Shown here piece by piece: positions 14,683 to 23,306 of a DNA stretch of 45,526 nucleotides. A program made the translations under genes and the position numbers. Source of the stretch: Candidatus Bathyarchaeia archaeon (GTDB lineage Archaea; Thermoproteota; Bathyarchaeia; 40CM-2-53-6; DTGE01); NCBI GenBank assembly GCA_038852285.1, contig JAWCKG010000013.1, positions 1-45,526 of the forward strand, given 5' to 3'. Positions within the stretch are counted from its first letter, which is position 1, and every line of letters begins with the position of its first letter. The notes under the pieces are model-generated. The model did not search any database, was not told the origin of the DNA, and saw only the letters and a list, made by a program, of their open reading frames with translations.

Positions 14683-17580
14683 TCAGAAGCTTCTTTTCAA
14701 AGCCTCTCTTTCAGCCTCAAGTATCAGTTTAAACAGCTCTTCGCCGACTATGCTTGTCTTGGAGAGAATTTCCCTAGCTTGATGAGGTGTTACTTTCCTT
14801 CCAGCCATCACGTAGGCGGTTCTTACGCCGAACTTCTCAAATAGGGAGGCGGTTGCCAAAACCTCCTCCAGTATCCTTTTGTCAGATTTACCGCGGGCGA
14901 CGCCTCGGTTTCTTAATAGTTTGCTCAGTTTTTCAGGGGCGTAATTCAAGATGCCTAAAGACTTAGATTTACAACGTGGGCATCGGAACCCCTCCTTCAA
15001 CGTCTTAACCTCCACTACTTCGCAGAAGCCCCAACATGAGGCGCATACGATTGTTACGGATTCGCTGAGAATTCTAGCTCTCGCAGAGTCTAGAATGATC
15101 CTTTCCATTTTATCGGGAGGAATTAAATCCGTTTTCATGCTGGCTCTACGCATGGCCAGCTGGCTTATGGGTGATAATTCACCGCTACTTTGAATCATTT
15201 CAACCTTAACCTCTCCGCTTTTCATCATCCTAAGAACCATGCAGGCGTTTTCAGGATCTAGGTCTTGGGAGAGGGTTTCCTTCATCGCCTCCTCAAATAT
15301 GACAGTGTCCTTGAAGCTTTTAATCAAACGGTTTAAGCTGAGGCTGGTGAAGTCAACCCACTTAGAGATCGCTCCAAACCGTCTAGCTACGTGTACAAGC
15401 CTCCGCTTAAACAACCCGGTTTTCTCAGCCGCCTTGCTCAGCAGAGCTGTAAGTTCTGACTCTTCGACTTCTTTAAGCATCTCGAAGATTTCCCTCCCCC
15501 TTATGGAGCCTTCTCCTTGAACGATTATTCTGTAAGCGTCTTGTTGAACCATGACTGTGTGCCCCAGCTCCTCAGCCGCCAGATGGCCTATCAGCATACC
15601 TAAGGATCGGTTTACAAGGGTTCCGAAATGGGCATGGATGATCGTATAGTCTTCCCAGTCTTCAACGACGACCACATCATCGGTGGGGACGGGATACCCC
15701 TGTTCACGTTGTTCGACCGTAGTTCTTAAGGCCCTGAGAACGGTGGACTTATCCGAGGGATACTGTTTCGAAAGTTGGCTGGCGAGGGTTTCTAGGCTTT
15801 CCCCTCTATCCAAAGCTTCTAAGACGGCTCTTCTGAGTCTTCCCACCTCTGACGCTACTTCAAGGGGTACCGGGATTTCCTCTCCAACCCAGCTTGGGAT
15901 CGCCCCGGTTGGATCGCTTATTGGCTTAACAAAGATCTTATCTCCCCGGATACTCATCATCTTCCATGGGCTTCCTTTCACGATGAATTTAGCGCCGGGC
16001 TCCGCGTACTCCGCTACGAAAGCCTCATCAAGCACGCCGACAGGTGTGTCGGACGTTTCATCCACGACCAGGTATTGTTTTTCATCAGGTATCATGGAAA
16101 GCTTCCCGAAGTAATATTCGTACAGAGCTTTTGCTCTTCTAGGCCTAAGAACAATTTTATCCTCAAACGAAACCCACGCCATCCTCGGATACCTATCGTG
16201 CAGGTATGTTAAGACCCTCATCAACTCTTCTTCAGTCAAGTTTCTGTAAGGGTAAGCCTTAGTGAATAAGTTGAGGATCTCTCCGATTCTCCATCTTCCT
16301 CTTTGGGTTAGGAGTCCGACAAGCTGGTGGGCTAGGGCGTCTAGGGGCTTTTCAGGGATTTTAACAGGCTCTAACTCTTCTTGAAAGGTTTTTCTCCCTA
16401 TCACCATAGCCTCCAAAGCGTCGTCTTCGTCCATCGCGATTATCGCTCCGTCGGCGATCAAATCGACTTTATGGCCGCTTCTACCCAGCCTTTGAATCAG
16501 CCGCGTGACTTGTCTTGGGCTCATGTACTGAATGGTGTAGTCGATGGCTCCTATGTCTATGCCCAGCTCCAAGCTGGAGGTGCATACGATCCCCTTGAGC
16601 TTCCCAGACTTAAGCCCTGTTTCAGCGGTGATCCTGGCGGGCTTGGCTAGTGAGCCGTGGTGGATGGATATGGGGAAATCGAGGTTCCAAACCCTAAACC
16701 TGCTGGCGAGCACCTCGGCTATGGACCTGGTGTTGGTGAACAATAACGCCGAGTTATGGGCGTTGATGAGCTTCTCCATGACCCTAAGCCGAGCCGCCAC
16801 CTCAGGGTGTGTGTAAAGTTTCAACGCGAGCTGCCGGTCTTCACCCCCAGGTTCAGGGTACAGAACCTTTAGGCGGCTTCTTCTCCCGACAGGTATTCTA
16901 ACGATCTTAACGTCGCGGCCGACACCGACCAAGAATCTGGCAACCTGCTCCGGGGTTCCAATGGTGGCCGATAACCCGACGATTTGAAACTCCTCCTTAG
17001 CCATTTCCCGCAGCCTTTCCAAGGCCAAGGAAAGCTGGCTTCCCCTCTTCGAGTCGGCGAGCTCATGGACCTCATCTACGATGACATGCCTCACCTCGCT
17101 GAGGTGTCGCTTCATCACCCTGCCAGGTATTATGGCCTGCAAGGTTTCAGGGGTGGTGATCAGCATGGTGGGGGGGCTTCTCGCCTGCAGGCTTCTCTCC
17201 TTAACATCGGTGTCTCCATGTCTCACGGAAACGCTGACACATAGCTTATCGCACCACCATGTGAGTCTGTCGAGCATGTCTCTGTTCAACGCCCTAAGGG
17301 GGGTAATGTACAACGCCTTGATCCCCCTTTCTCTGTCAGCCATCGATATGACGCGGTCCAGCACTGGAAGAACCGCTGACTCAGTTTTGCCGTGGGCTGT
17401 GGGAGCGATGAGAAGCACGTTTTCCCCTCTTAGGATGAGAGGGATCGCCCTCCGCTGCGCCTCAGTTGGCTTCACAAACCCCTTCTCCTTAACCGCCTTT
17501 TGAAGAGGTTTAGAAAGCATCGTAAACACGTTTTCCTCCACGGTTATGTCCACGCTCATGTCTTTAGGCAGCTCCAACAT
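14683..17580 (-). CDS. Lhr-type superfamily 2 helicase with a C-terminal zinc finger
   Basis: This 965-residue protein has two RecA-like domains and a long C-terminal region. It begins with a Q-motif-like FVKPTEAQRRAIPLI. Motif I reads APTAHGKTES (residues 59-68, with Ala where Gly is usual), motif II DEVH (169-172), motif III LSATIG, motif IV-V FTNTRSIAEV and TSSLELGIDIGAID, and motif VI IQRLGRSGHK. The latter two are typical of the Lhr (large helicase-related) group. Near residues 855-885 two pairs, CASC and CPRC, form a zinc finger, a feature also reported for archaeal Ski2-like helicases. Likely roles are DNA repair or RNA/DNA remodelling. It is a single gene on its strand, with a palindrome in the promoter region and tRNA-Met downstream. 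Confidence 0.85.
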   Translation of the reverse strand: MLELPKDMSVDITVEENVFTMLSKPLQKAVKEKGFVKPTEAQRRAIPLILRGENVLLIAPTAHGKTESAVLPVLDRVISMADRERGIKALYITPLRALNRDMLDRLTWWCDKLCVSVSVRHGDTDVKERSLQARSPPTMLITTPETLQAIIPGRVMKRHLSEVRHVIVDEVHELADSKRGSQLSLALERLREMAKEEFQIVGLSATIGTPEQVARFLVGVGRDVKIVRIPVGRRSRLKVLYPEPGGEDRQLALKLYTHPEVAARLRVMEKLINAHNSALLFTNTRSIAEVLASRFRVWNLDFPISIHHGSLAKPARITAETGLKSGKLKGIVCTSSLELGIDIGAIDYTIQYMSPRQVTRLIQRLGRSGHKVDLIADGAIIAMDEDDALEAMVIGRKTFQEELEPVKIPEKPLDALAHQLVGLLTQRGRWRIGEILNLFTKAYPYRNLTEEELMRVLTYLHDRYPRMAWVSFEDKIVLRPRRAKALYEYYFGKLSMIPDEKQYLVVDETSDTPVGVLDEAFVAEYAEPGAKFIVKGSPWKMMSIRGDKIFVKPISDPTGAIPSWVGEEIPVPLEVASEVGRLRRAVLEALDRGESLETLASQLSKQYPSDKSTVLRALRTTVEQREQGYPVPTDDVVVVEDWEDYTIIHAHFGTLVNRSLGMLIGHLAAEELGHTVMVQQDAYRIIVQGEGSIRGREIFEMLKEVEESELTALLSKAAEKTGLFKRRLVHVARRFGAISKWVDFTSLSLNRLIKSFKDTVIFEEAMKETLSQDLDPENACMVLRMMKSGEVKVEMIQSSGELSPISQLAMRRASMKTDLIPPDKMERIILDSARARILSESVTIVCASCWGFCEVVEVKTLKEGFRCPRCKSKSLGILNYAPEKLSKLLRNRGVARGKSDKRILEEVLATASLFEKFGVRTAYVMAGRKVTPHQAREILSKTSIVGEELFKLILEAEREALKRSF

Positions 17581-17612
17581 AATTACTGGCGGTTGGGCTG
17601 GAATAAAAACAT

Positions 17613-17634
17613 AGGCTTTAGAATGGGAAAGCCT
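17613..17634. promoter_or_regulatory. Inverted repeat in the Lhr-helicase promoter region
   Basis: AGGCTTT and AAAGCCT are perfect seven-base arms with an eight-base spacer (AGAATGGG). They lie 33-54 bases upstream of the helicase ATG, between a TATA-like TTATTTAGG (minus strand, about 17632-17640) and the expected transcription start. This position suits a repressor. The divergent PadR gene begins 87 bases further on. Confidence 0.4.
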
Positions 17635-17720
17635 AAATAAGCATGAGGGTTTTAAAGACGTATCATCGTCGATAAGCGAGTTGGCATGGTTTAATCACCT
17701 CTAGCGGATGGGTTGAAAGG

Positions 17721-18059
17721 TTGAATGTAGGTTTGGAGAGGATTTGGCGTGAAAGGGCTGTGAAGAACCATTTGGATTTAATCGTTTTGAGGTTGTTGAA
17801 GGATAAGCCGAGGTGGGGTTATGAGATAAACATGGCGGTTAGGGATATGTTCGGCGTATATCTGAGCGCTGGGACCCTGTACCCTCTCCTACACTCCTTG
17901 GAGGAGGAAGGCTACGTGGAGGGTTTATGGGAAACTGAAAAGGGAAAGGGGAGGGGAAGACGCATTTACAGGATTACGGAGAGGGGGAGGGGTTTTCTCA
18001 CCGTAGGTGAAAGGACCTTAAAGGGGATTACCCGCAGGCTGAGCCTCGGGGAGCATTAG
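17721..18059 (+). CDS. PadR-family transcriptional regulator
   Basis: This 112-residue protein is a compact PadR: a winged helix-turn-helix starting KNHLDLIVLRLLKDKPRWGYEI, the recognition region LSAGTLYPLLHSLEEEGYVEG (YPLLHxLEExG is the family hallmark), and the wing GRGRRIYRITERG. It ends with a short dimerisation helix (ERTLKGITRRLSLGEH). PadR proteins are ligand-responsive repressors binding palindromes. The start is TTG at 17721, preceded by GGATGGG. A signal-peptidase gene follows 27 bases downstream on the same strand, so the regulator may control membrane or secretion functions; this is inference. It is divergent from the Lhr helicase. Confidence 0.88.
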   Translation: MNVGLERIWRERAVKNHLDLIVLRLLKDKPRWGYEINMAVRDMFGVYLSAGTLYPLLHSLEEEGYVEGLWETEKGKGRGRRIYRITERGRGFLTVGERTLKGITRRLSLGEH

Positions 18060-18086
18060 CCTCAAAAAGGGCACGGGGGTTAGGAT

Positions 18087-18635
18087 GTGAATTTAGTTAA
18101 GAGGATGTGGAGAAGCGAAGTCTTCCGAGTAGTGTTTACCCTCGCCTTGGTTTTCCTGGCGGTTCAGGGAGCTTGGATGGTGATGAAAGTAATCCTTGGA
18201 ACCGAGGTGCCTTTGGCCTACGTTCCATCCAGAAGTATGGAGCCCACGCTAAGAGTAGGAGATTTAGTAGTCATAGAGGGTGTGGAGCCTCGTGAAATCT
18301 CCTTAGGCGACATACTGGTATTCTACGTGCCTGGGCATTACGGTGAGGATTCCTACCGCATTGTTCACAGAGTGGTCACCGTGGTTCAAGTAGACGGCAC
18401 GTTGGGCTTTGAAACTAAGGGGGATAACAACCCGTCATCCGACCTGTACAGGTGGGGTTACATTCCAGCCTCCCATGTGGTTGGGGTGGTGAAGTATCGG
18501 ATTCCGTACGTGGGTTACTTGGCCATCAAGCTGAGGGAGCCCTTGGGAATCCTCATAGTTGTTTTAATAATTCTCATATTCGTTGTAACCGAGTTTACTG
18601 GGTTGAATAAAGGGAAACATAAGGAGAAACGGTAG
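18087..18635 (+). CDS. Signal peptidase I (archaeal Sec11 type)
   Basis: This 182-residue membrane peptidase removes signal peptides from exported proteins. An N-terminal membrane segment (VVFTLALVFLAVQGAWMVMKV) is followed by box B with the catalytic Ser (VPSRSMEPTLRVGDLV), then GDILVFYVP. The His box is YRIVHRVVTV and the Asp box TKGDNNPSSD. Archaeal and ER enzymes use His in place of the bacterial Lys, as seen here. A second hydrophobic stretch, LGILIVVLIILIFVVTEF, lies at the C-terminus, so both ends are membrane anchored. The start is GTG at 18087 following GGGGTTAGGAT. It lies just after the PadR gene and before the TBP gene, which has its own TATA box. Confidence 0.92.
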   Translation: MNLVKRMWRSEVFRVVFTLALVFLAVQGAWMVMKVILGTEVPLAYVPSRSMEPTLRVGDLVVIEGVEPREISLGDILVFYVPGHYGEDSYRIVHRVVTVVQVDGTLGFETKGDNNPSSDLYRWGYIPASHVVGVVKYRIPYVGYLAIKLREPLGILIVVLIILIFVVTEFTGLNKGKHKEKR

Positions 18636-18656
18636 GATGAGGGTTTTTTAATTGGG

Positions 18657-18665
18657 TTTATATAG
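18657..18665 (+). promoter_or_regulatory. TATA box of the TBP gene
   Basis: TTTATATAG is a consensus-like box 66 bases before the ATG at 18731, predicting a leader of about 40 bases. TBP would bind its own promoter here. Confidence 0.6.
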
Positions 18666-18730
18666 GGCGCGAATCGTGTTTTCCTTTAACGTGAGCGTCT
18701 CTAGGTAAACGTGTTGGAAGGTTTTGAAAT

Positions 18731-19303
18731 ATGTTTCATAAAAAGGCGTTTATACGCATCGAGAACGTTGTGGCCTCCGCGACCTTAAACCAGAATATCG
18801 ACCTGAACACCGTTGTGAGGCTGTATCCCAGCGTGGAGTATAAGCCGGAGCAGTTTCCCGGGTTGGTTTATAGGTTGAAAAAACCGAAGACGGCTACATT
18901 GGTTTTCAGCAGCGGTAAAATGGTGTGTACGGGAGCGAAGTCCGAGGTTCAGGCTAAAAGGGCTGTTCAGAAGGTTGTGGAAGATTTGAGGAGGGAGGGG
19001 GTGGTCTCGGTGGATAGGCCGGAGATTCAGATACAGAACATCGTAGCCTCAGCGGGTTTAGGAGGGTATATAGACCTTGAAAAGTCGACGATGGCCCTTG
19101 AAAGGACAATGTATGAGCCGGAGCAGTTTCCCGGCCTCATATACCGGATGGATAATCCCAAGGTCGTGATTTTACTTTTCGCCAGCGGGAAGCTGGTGTG
19201 CACGGGGGCTAAGAAGGAGGTGGAAGTGCATGTGGCTGTGGAAAGCCTTAAGCGAACGTTGGAGGAGAAGGGGTTAATTCACTACGGCCCGCGAAGTGGT
19301 TGA
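18731..19303 (+). CDS. tbp: TATA-binding protein
   Basis: This 190-residue general transcription factor has the two direct repeats of the saddle. Repeat 1 contains IENVVASATLNQNIDLNTV and YKPEQFPGLVYRLKKP; repeat 2 contains IQNIVASAGLGGYIDLEKS and YEPEQFPGLIYRMDNP. Each is followed by a strand ending GKMVCTGAKSE or GKLVCTGAKKE. Spacing and length are those of archaeal TBP; there is no acidic C-terminal tail. It binds TATA boxes in the minor groove and recruits TFB and RNA polymerase. Its 3' end overlaps the convergent trmB-like gene by 22 bases, so transcripts of both genes are complementary at the ends. Confidence 0.97.
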   Translation: MFHKKAFIRIENVVASATLNQNIDLNTVVRLYPSVEYKPEQFPGLVYRLKKPKTATLVFSSGKMVCTGAKSEVQAKRAVQKVVEDLRREGVVSVDRPEIQIQNIVASAGLGGYIDLEKSTMALERTMYEPEQFPGLIYRMDNPKVVILLFASGKLVCTGAKKEVEVHVAVESLKRTLEEKGLIHYGPRSG

Positions 19304-20046
19304 GCCTCCCTCCATAGGTAGTCAAAATAGTTTTTAGCGAACCGGGCTAACCCGGCGTGGGTGCTCCATATTCCCACAGCCCCAGCGGCGTCATCCTCCC
19401 CTAGGACTAGGATGACTTCTTTTACATCCGATACCACGCCTCCCCCGAACATCTGCTCCCTCACCCTCACCTCACCGTATCGCTCTAACCGTTTAAGGAG
19501 GCTTGCGTCCGCGTTTTTCACGGCCATAAAGGAGATCTCTACCCCCTTCCTGAACCTTTCCTCGAACGTGGGTTCAAACACGCTCGTCAGCGCTTCGGAG
19601 AGAACGGGGGCAGCGACCTGTAGCTTGAAGACTGCTCTGCCGCATACGTCCTGGATTCTGGCGAGGATGTTGAATTCACCCCTCACAATCCACAGGTCTG
19701 GCCTTTCACGCCGCTCTTCACGTTCGTAAATGGGTTGGAGCTCCCTGAGAATGGTTTTCACGCTGAACTCCAGCTCATGGCGGAGCTTCAGCTGGGCCGT
19801 TTCAACAGCTTCTCCTGGAGGCTTTGGATAATACCTGATTGGTCTAGCGTGCTCGCTTTGAATCCACCCCTTTTTTTCAAGACTGCTCAGCACATCGTAC
19901 ACCTTGGAGTATGGGATCTGGGATTCTCGGCTGAGCTCGCTGGCGGTCAACTTGCCTCTCAATACGAGGGATAAGTAGGCCCTCGCCTCGTATCCTGTGA
20001 GTCCGAGGCTTCTTAGGGCTTTGAGGCATTCTTCCGTGACGCTCAT
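19282..20046 (-). CDS. TrmB-family transcriptional regulator
   Basis: Counted from the ATG at 20044-20046 this protein has 254 residues. The N-terminal winged helix matches TrmB: LRSLGLTGYEARAYLSLVL, LTASELSRESQIPYSKVYDVLSSLEKKGWIQ and the wing RPIRYYPKPPGEA. A short coiled coil and a C-terminal domain with strands such as VKEVILVLGEDDAAGAVGIWS follow; in TrmB that domain binds sugars, but no ligand can be read here. A GTG four codons upstream is possible, but GGTGA lies eight bases before the ATG. The gene is divergent from the tetraether-synthase homologue across a 53-base spacer with a single palindromic TATA motif, so mutual regulation is plausible. Its end overlaps tbp by 22 bases. Confidence 0.85.
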   Translation of the reverse strand: MSVTEECLKALRSLGLTGYEARAYLSLVLRGKLTASELSRESQIPYSKVYDVLSSLEKKGWIQSEHARPIRYYPKPPGEAVETAQLKLRHELEFSVKTILRELQPIYEREERRERPDLWIVRGEFNILARIQDVCGRAVFKLQVAAPVLSEALTSVFEPTFEERFRKGVEISFMAVKNADASLLKRLERYGEVRVREQMFGGGVVSDVKEVILVLGEDDAAGAVGIWSTHAGLARFAKNYFDYLWREAQPLRGP

Positions 20047-20079
20047 ACAACTATTCACCTTCGGAATCTTCGAAAAACC

Positions 20080-20089
20080 TCATATATGT
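20080..20089. promoter_or_regulatory. Palindromic TATA element between trmB-like and tes-like genes
   Basis: CATATATG reads the same on both strands. For the minus strand it sits about 35 bases before the TrmB ATG, which is good spacing. For the plus strand it is only 12-19 bases before the TTG at 20100, so either that gene starts further in (GTG 20118 or 20121) or another element serves it. Confidence 0.45.
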
Positions 20090-20099
20090 TGGCGGGGAA

Positions 20100-21704
20100 T
20101 TGAATTTACAACTTTCGGTGGTGTACTTGGGTCATTTAGGGTGGACGGAGAGCCTATGTCCAGAATGCCTTAAAAAGATTCCAGCCGAGCTGTACGAGGA
20201 AAACGGCAAGGTCATGTACCGAAAGAAGTGCCCAAAGCACGGTGTGGCGGAGGATGTTTACTGGGGATCCTACGAGCTCTACATGAAGGCCTCCAGGTTC
20301 GCCCATGAAGGCAAGCTCGTGGAGAACCCGAACGTGGATGTCGAGGAGCCTACATGCCCCTTTGACTGTGGGCTCTGCCGGATGCATTTAAACCACACCG
20401 CGTTGGGGAACATTGTGTTAACCAATCGATGCGACCTAGCCTGCTGGTACTGTTTTTTCTACGCTGAAAAAGCGGGCTTCGTTTACGAGCCTAGTTTACA
20501 GCAGATCAGGGCCATGTTTAAGGCGTTGAGGAATGTGAAGCCCGTTCCCTGCAACGCCGTTCAGCTGACGGGAGGAGAGCCCGCTTTAAGGGAGGATCTG
20601 GTCGAGATCATTAAGATGGCTAAGGAGGAGGGCATAGACCACGTTCAACTCAACACCGACGGGATCAGGCTGGCTTTAGACCGGGAGCTGGCTTTAAGGG
20701 TTCGTGAGGCGGGGGTGAACACCGTCTACCTAAGCTTCGACGGGGTCACGGAAAAAACCAACCCTAAAAACCACTTTGAAATTCCGTTGGTGTTGAACAA
20801 TTGTCGTCGAGCGGGCCTCGGAGTTGTCCTGGTGCCGACAGTTATCAACACGGTTAACGACCATGAAGTGGGGGCCATCATCAGGTTCGCCTCCGATAAC
20901 ATCGACGTAGTAAGGGGTGTAAACTATCAGCCAGTATCCTTGGTGGGCAGGATTGGCAGGGCTGAGAGAAGTCGGTTAAGGATCACGATACCCGACGTGA
21001 TCGCTCGAATCGAAGAGCAGTTGAATGGGGAAATCTCCCGGGAAGACTTTTACCCTGTTCCATGCGTGTCCTCGATTACCCATTTCGTGGAGGCTTTGAC
21101 GAAGAAGCCTCAATACGAGTTATCGGTTCACTTCGCATGCGGCATGGCGACCTACGTGGTTAGAGACGGGGCCAAGCTTATTCCAATTACAAGGTTCATC
21201 GATGTGGAAGGTCTATTCCAATACTTGGAGGAGAAGACCCGTGAGCTGGAGTCAGGTAGAAGCAGGACCATGGTGGGGTTGGACCTACTATTCAAGATTG
21301 GCAATTTCATCGACAGGTCGAAGGCGCCGAGGGGACTTAAACTGTCCAGGATCCTATACAACGCCTTCATAAAACACGACTACGCCGCTCTGGCTGAATT
21401 CCACTATAAGACCCTGTTCATAGGTATGATGCACTTCCAAGACCTCTATAACTACGACGTGGACCGTGTTCGGCGGTGCGACATACATTACGCCGTACCT
21501 GATGGGAGAATCATACCATTTTGCGCTTTCAACGTCCTCCCCCAACTATACCGGGACAAGATTCAAAGGGAATATGGGGAGCCCATCAAGCAGTGGGAGA
21601 AAAGGGTTGGGAGAAGGCTGTCCGACGACCTATATCGGAGGGATCTAGGGAAACTGAGGGAGTTAGAAGCCGAATCCATGGAAAAGGCTGTGGCGAAACC
21701 TTAA
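20100..21704 (+). CDS. tes: Radical SAM protein of the tetraether lipid synthase (Tes) family
   Basis: This 534-residue protein matches Tes, which joins two archaeol chains into membrane-spanning GDGT lipids. The N-terminus has ESLCPECLKKIPAE (C20, C23) and KKCPKHG (C44), then CPFDCGLCRMH (C86, C90, C93), and the radical SAM motif CDLACWYC (C111, C115, C118) followed by QLTGGEPALREDL. Two late cysteines are in VRRCDIHY and IPFCAFN. The Methanocaldococcus enzyme is known to carry three iron-sulphur clusters and a rubredoxin-like iron, which fits this many cysteines. Paralogues of unknown reaction exist, so the exact activity is inferred. The start is TTG 20100 or GTG 20118/20121. It is divergent from a TrmB regulator. 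Confidence 0.72.
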   Translation: MNLQLSVVYLGHLGWTESLCPECLKKIPAELYEENGKVMYRKKCPKHGVAEDVYWGSYELYMKASRFAHEGKLVENPNVDVEEPTCPFDCGLCRMHLNHTALGNIVLTNRCDLACWYCFFYAEKAGFVYEPSLQQIRAMFKALRNVKPVPCNAVQLTGGEPALREDLVEIIKMAKEEGIDHVQLNTDGIRLALDRELALRVREAGVNTVYLSFDGVTEKTNPKNHFEIPLVLNNCRRAGLGVVLVPTVINTVNDHEVGAIIRFASDNIDVVRGVNYQPVSLVGRIGRAERSRLRITIPDVIARIEEQLNGEISREDFYPVPCVSSITHFVEALTKKPQYELSVHFACGMATYVVRDGAKLIPITRFIDVEGLFQYLEEKTRELESGRSRTMVGLDLLFKIGNFIDRSKAPRGLKLSRILYNAFIKHDYAALAEFHYKTLFIGMMHFQDLYNYDVDRVRRCDIHYAVPDGRIIPFCAFNVLPQLYRDKIQREYGEPIKQWEKRVGRRLSDDLYRRDLGKLRELEAESMEKAVAKP

Positions 21705-21833
21705 CCGATTTAAGGATCCTTGAGAAGACGACTCAGCCAAATGCCTTACGTTCACCGGCTCACAGTAACTTTGAATCATCACCGTCGTCTATAGAAGTCT
21801 TCATTAAACCCCTATTTTAACTCTCTTCCACTT

Positions 21834-22925
21834 TCACGTGATGAAGTTTCTAAGCCCAATTTTCCTAGCGTATTCGACGGCCTCAACTCTTTCCTCGCTG
21901 TTTAGGCATCGGTTTAGCTCCGGCGCCTCGTGGGCCCGCCATTCAGGCCTATACTGAAACATGACGTTAACCCTTACTTCAGGCCCTAGGTTTTCGACGA
22001 TCCACTCCACTATGGGTTTAAAGCAGCACTCTACGTGACTTGGAAGCAAGAGGATTCTTATGATTAACTCCCCCCACTTTGAAGCCTCTAGATGATTTCT
22101 AACGGCGGCCTCCCAGTATTTTGGGGCTGAAGATATTCGTCGGCTGCAGTCGCCGGGACCGTACTTGAAATCCAACAGGTACACGTCGGCGAATCCTTTC
22201 AAAAGCTCCGCTGTCTCCACGCTGTAGTAGGAGTTGCTGTTCCACACCACTGGAACGTTTTTCTCAACGAACCTGAATGCTTCAAGCCATTGGGGAAGCC
22301 AAGAGGTGGGGTCTCCCCCTACCAAGTTGACGTTTCGGCAACCGTTTTCCCTCAGCTCCTCAACAATGGCGGCTAGCTCCCTAGGCTTGATGGGCGAACC
22401 TTTTTCAACCCACTGGGAAATCGTATAGTTTTGGCAGTGGAGGCACCTCATGGTGCAGCCGCAGGTGAATATTGTTCCCGAGGGAACCAGCTCAGGCTCC
22501 TCGCCCATATGCTCGAAATATGTTGAGAGATGGATCACGGTGCCGCATCCGCAAAAGCCCGTCTGGCCCTTAGACCTGTCGACTCCGCATCTCCTCTCGC
22601 ATAGAAGGCAGCTTTCCAATATGCGTCGAGCAATCTCCACCTTCAAGTCCAGTAGGGATCGAGTCGGCAGGGCCAACCTGTCCACTCTAACCAGCCCATC
22701 ATCAACTCGACGGGTTAAATCCTTTAAAGATCTTAAAGCCTCTTCATGGGCCTTCAAAAGCTCGTTCAGGGGGTCTCCTGGCGAGTATTCCGCTGGTGTT
22801 CTCCTAGCTAGGAGAAACCTCGCTGGCTTAAGGTTTTGGGAAACATCGAAGTATCGGGAGAGGCTTTTCCTACACATCTCATCCCTGAGAACCGAGATGG
22901 AGTCAGGCCTTAAGAAACGCCACAA
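21834..22925 (-). CDS. Radical SAM enzyme, pyruvate-formate-lyase-activating-like (COG1313 type)
   Basis: This 363-residue protein has the radical SAM motif CTMRCLHC (C157, C161, C164) inside SGTIFTCGCTMRCLHCQNY, then LVGGDPTSWLPQWLEA. Upstream lies a Cys-rich region CLLCERRC (106, 109, 113) and GFCGCG (125, 127), as in the PflX/COG1313 group. A late motif, NVMFQYRPEW, also fits that group. Members resemble glycyl-radical-enzyme activases, but no glycyl radical enzyme lies here and the substrate is unknown. The start is TTG at 22925; the first 30 residues are not conserved-looking, and a later start (Met 17) is possible. It lies between the tes-like gene (convergent) and the L40e gene on the same strand. 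Confidence 0.82.
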   Translation of the reverse strand: MWRFLRPDSISVLRDEMCRKSLSRYFDVSQNLKPARFLLARRTPAEYSPGDPLNELLKAHEEALRSLKDLTRRVDDGLVRVDRLALPTRSLLDLKVEIARRILESCLLCERRCGVDRSKGQTGFCGCGTVIHLSTYFEHMGEEPELVPSGTIFTCGCTMRCLHCQNYTISQWVEKGSPIKPRELAAIVEELRENGCRNVNLVGGDPTSWLPQWLEAFRFVEKNVPVVWNSNSYYSVETAELLKGFADVYLLDFKYGPGDCSRRISSAPKYWEAAVRNHLEASKWGELIIRILLLPSHVECCFKPIVEWIVENLGPEVRVNVMFQYRPEWRAHEAPELNRCLNSEERVEAVEYARKIGLRNFIT

Positions 22926-22997
22926 GCTTTACCACATGCTGAGGGAAGGGGCCTCCCAACAATAGTCGTTCTAAAAGTTGTTTGAAAAGCTTTCGGT

Positions 22998-23162
22998 CTA
23001 CTTGGTTCCCAACTCCCGGTTTTTCCACCTTAAATTATAGCTGCGACACTTCCTACACCGGTCGGCTGAAGCCGCATTCCTAGCCCCACATACCCGACAA
23101 ATCTTGTAGAACAACCGATGCCTTTGGGCTAACTGTTTTTTAGCCACATCTGTTATCGGCAT
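22998..23162 (-). CDS. rpl40e: Ribosomal protein L40e
   Basis: This 54-residue protein from ATG 23162 is the size of archaeal L40e. It has MPITDVAKKQLAQRHRLFYK and the zinc finger CRVCGARNAASADRCRKCRS, with four cysteines, then LRWKNRELGTK. It is a component of the large ribosomal subunit; the eukaryotic homologue is the ubiquitin-fused L40. An upstream in-frame ATG exists at 23210, but the TATA box (23195-23203) sits between the two, about 35 bases before the chosen ATG. The longer form would therefore not be fully transcribed from that promoter. Confidence 0.95.
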   Translation of the reverse strand: MPITDVAKKQLAQRHRLFYKICRVCGARNAASADRCRKCRSYNLRWKNRELGTK

Positions 23163-23194
23163 GGAAACCACGCCAAGGACAAAGAAATCAACCC

Positions 23195-23203
23195 CATATA
23201 AAT
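23195..23203 (-). promoter_or_regulatory. TATA box of rpl40e
   Basis: The minus strand reads ATTTATATG. It lies about 35 bases before the ATG at 23162, predicting a leader of under ten bases. It decides the start of this gene. Confidence 0.6.
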
Positions 23204-23306
23204 GTTTCATGACCCCCGCGTCAATGAAAGGAAAACCTCATCAGAATCCCCTCAAATGTAGAGGAAAGTTTATTATAGGTCAGGTTCCGTGAAATCTACA
23301 CGTAAA

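Noticed and set aside
23163-23210. Sixteen extra N-terminal residues on L40e
   Set aside because: They span the TATA box, and the shorter form has the normal family length.
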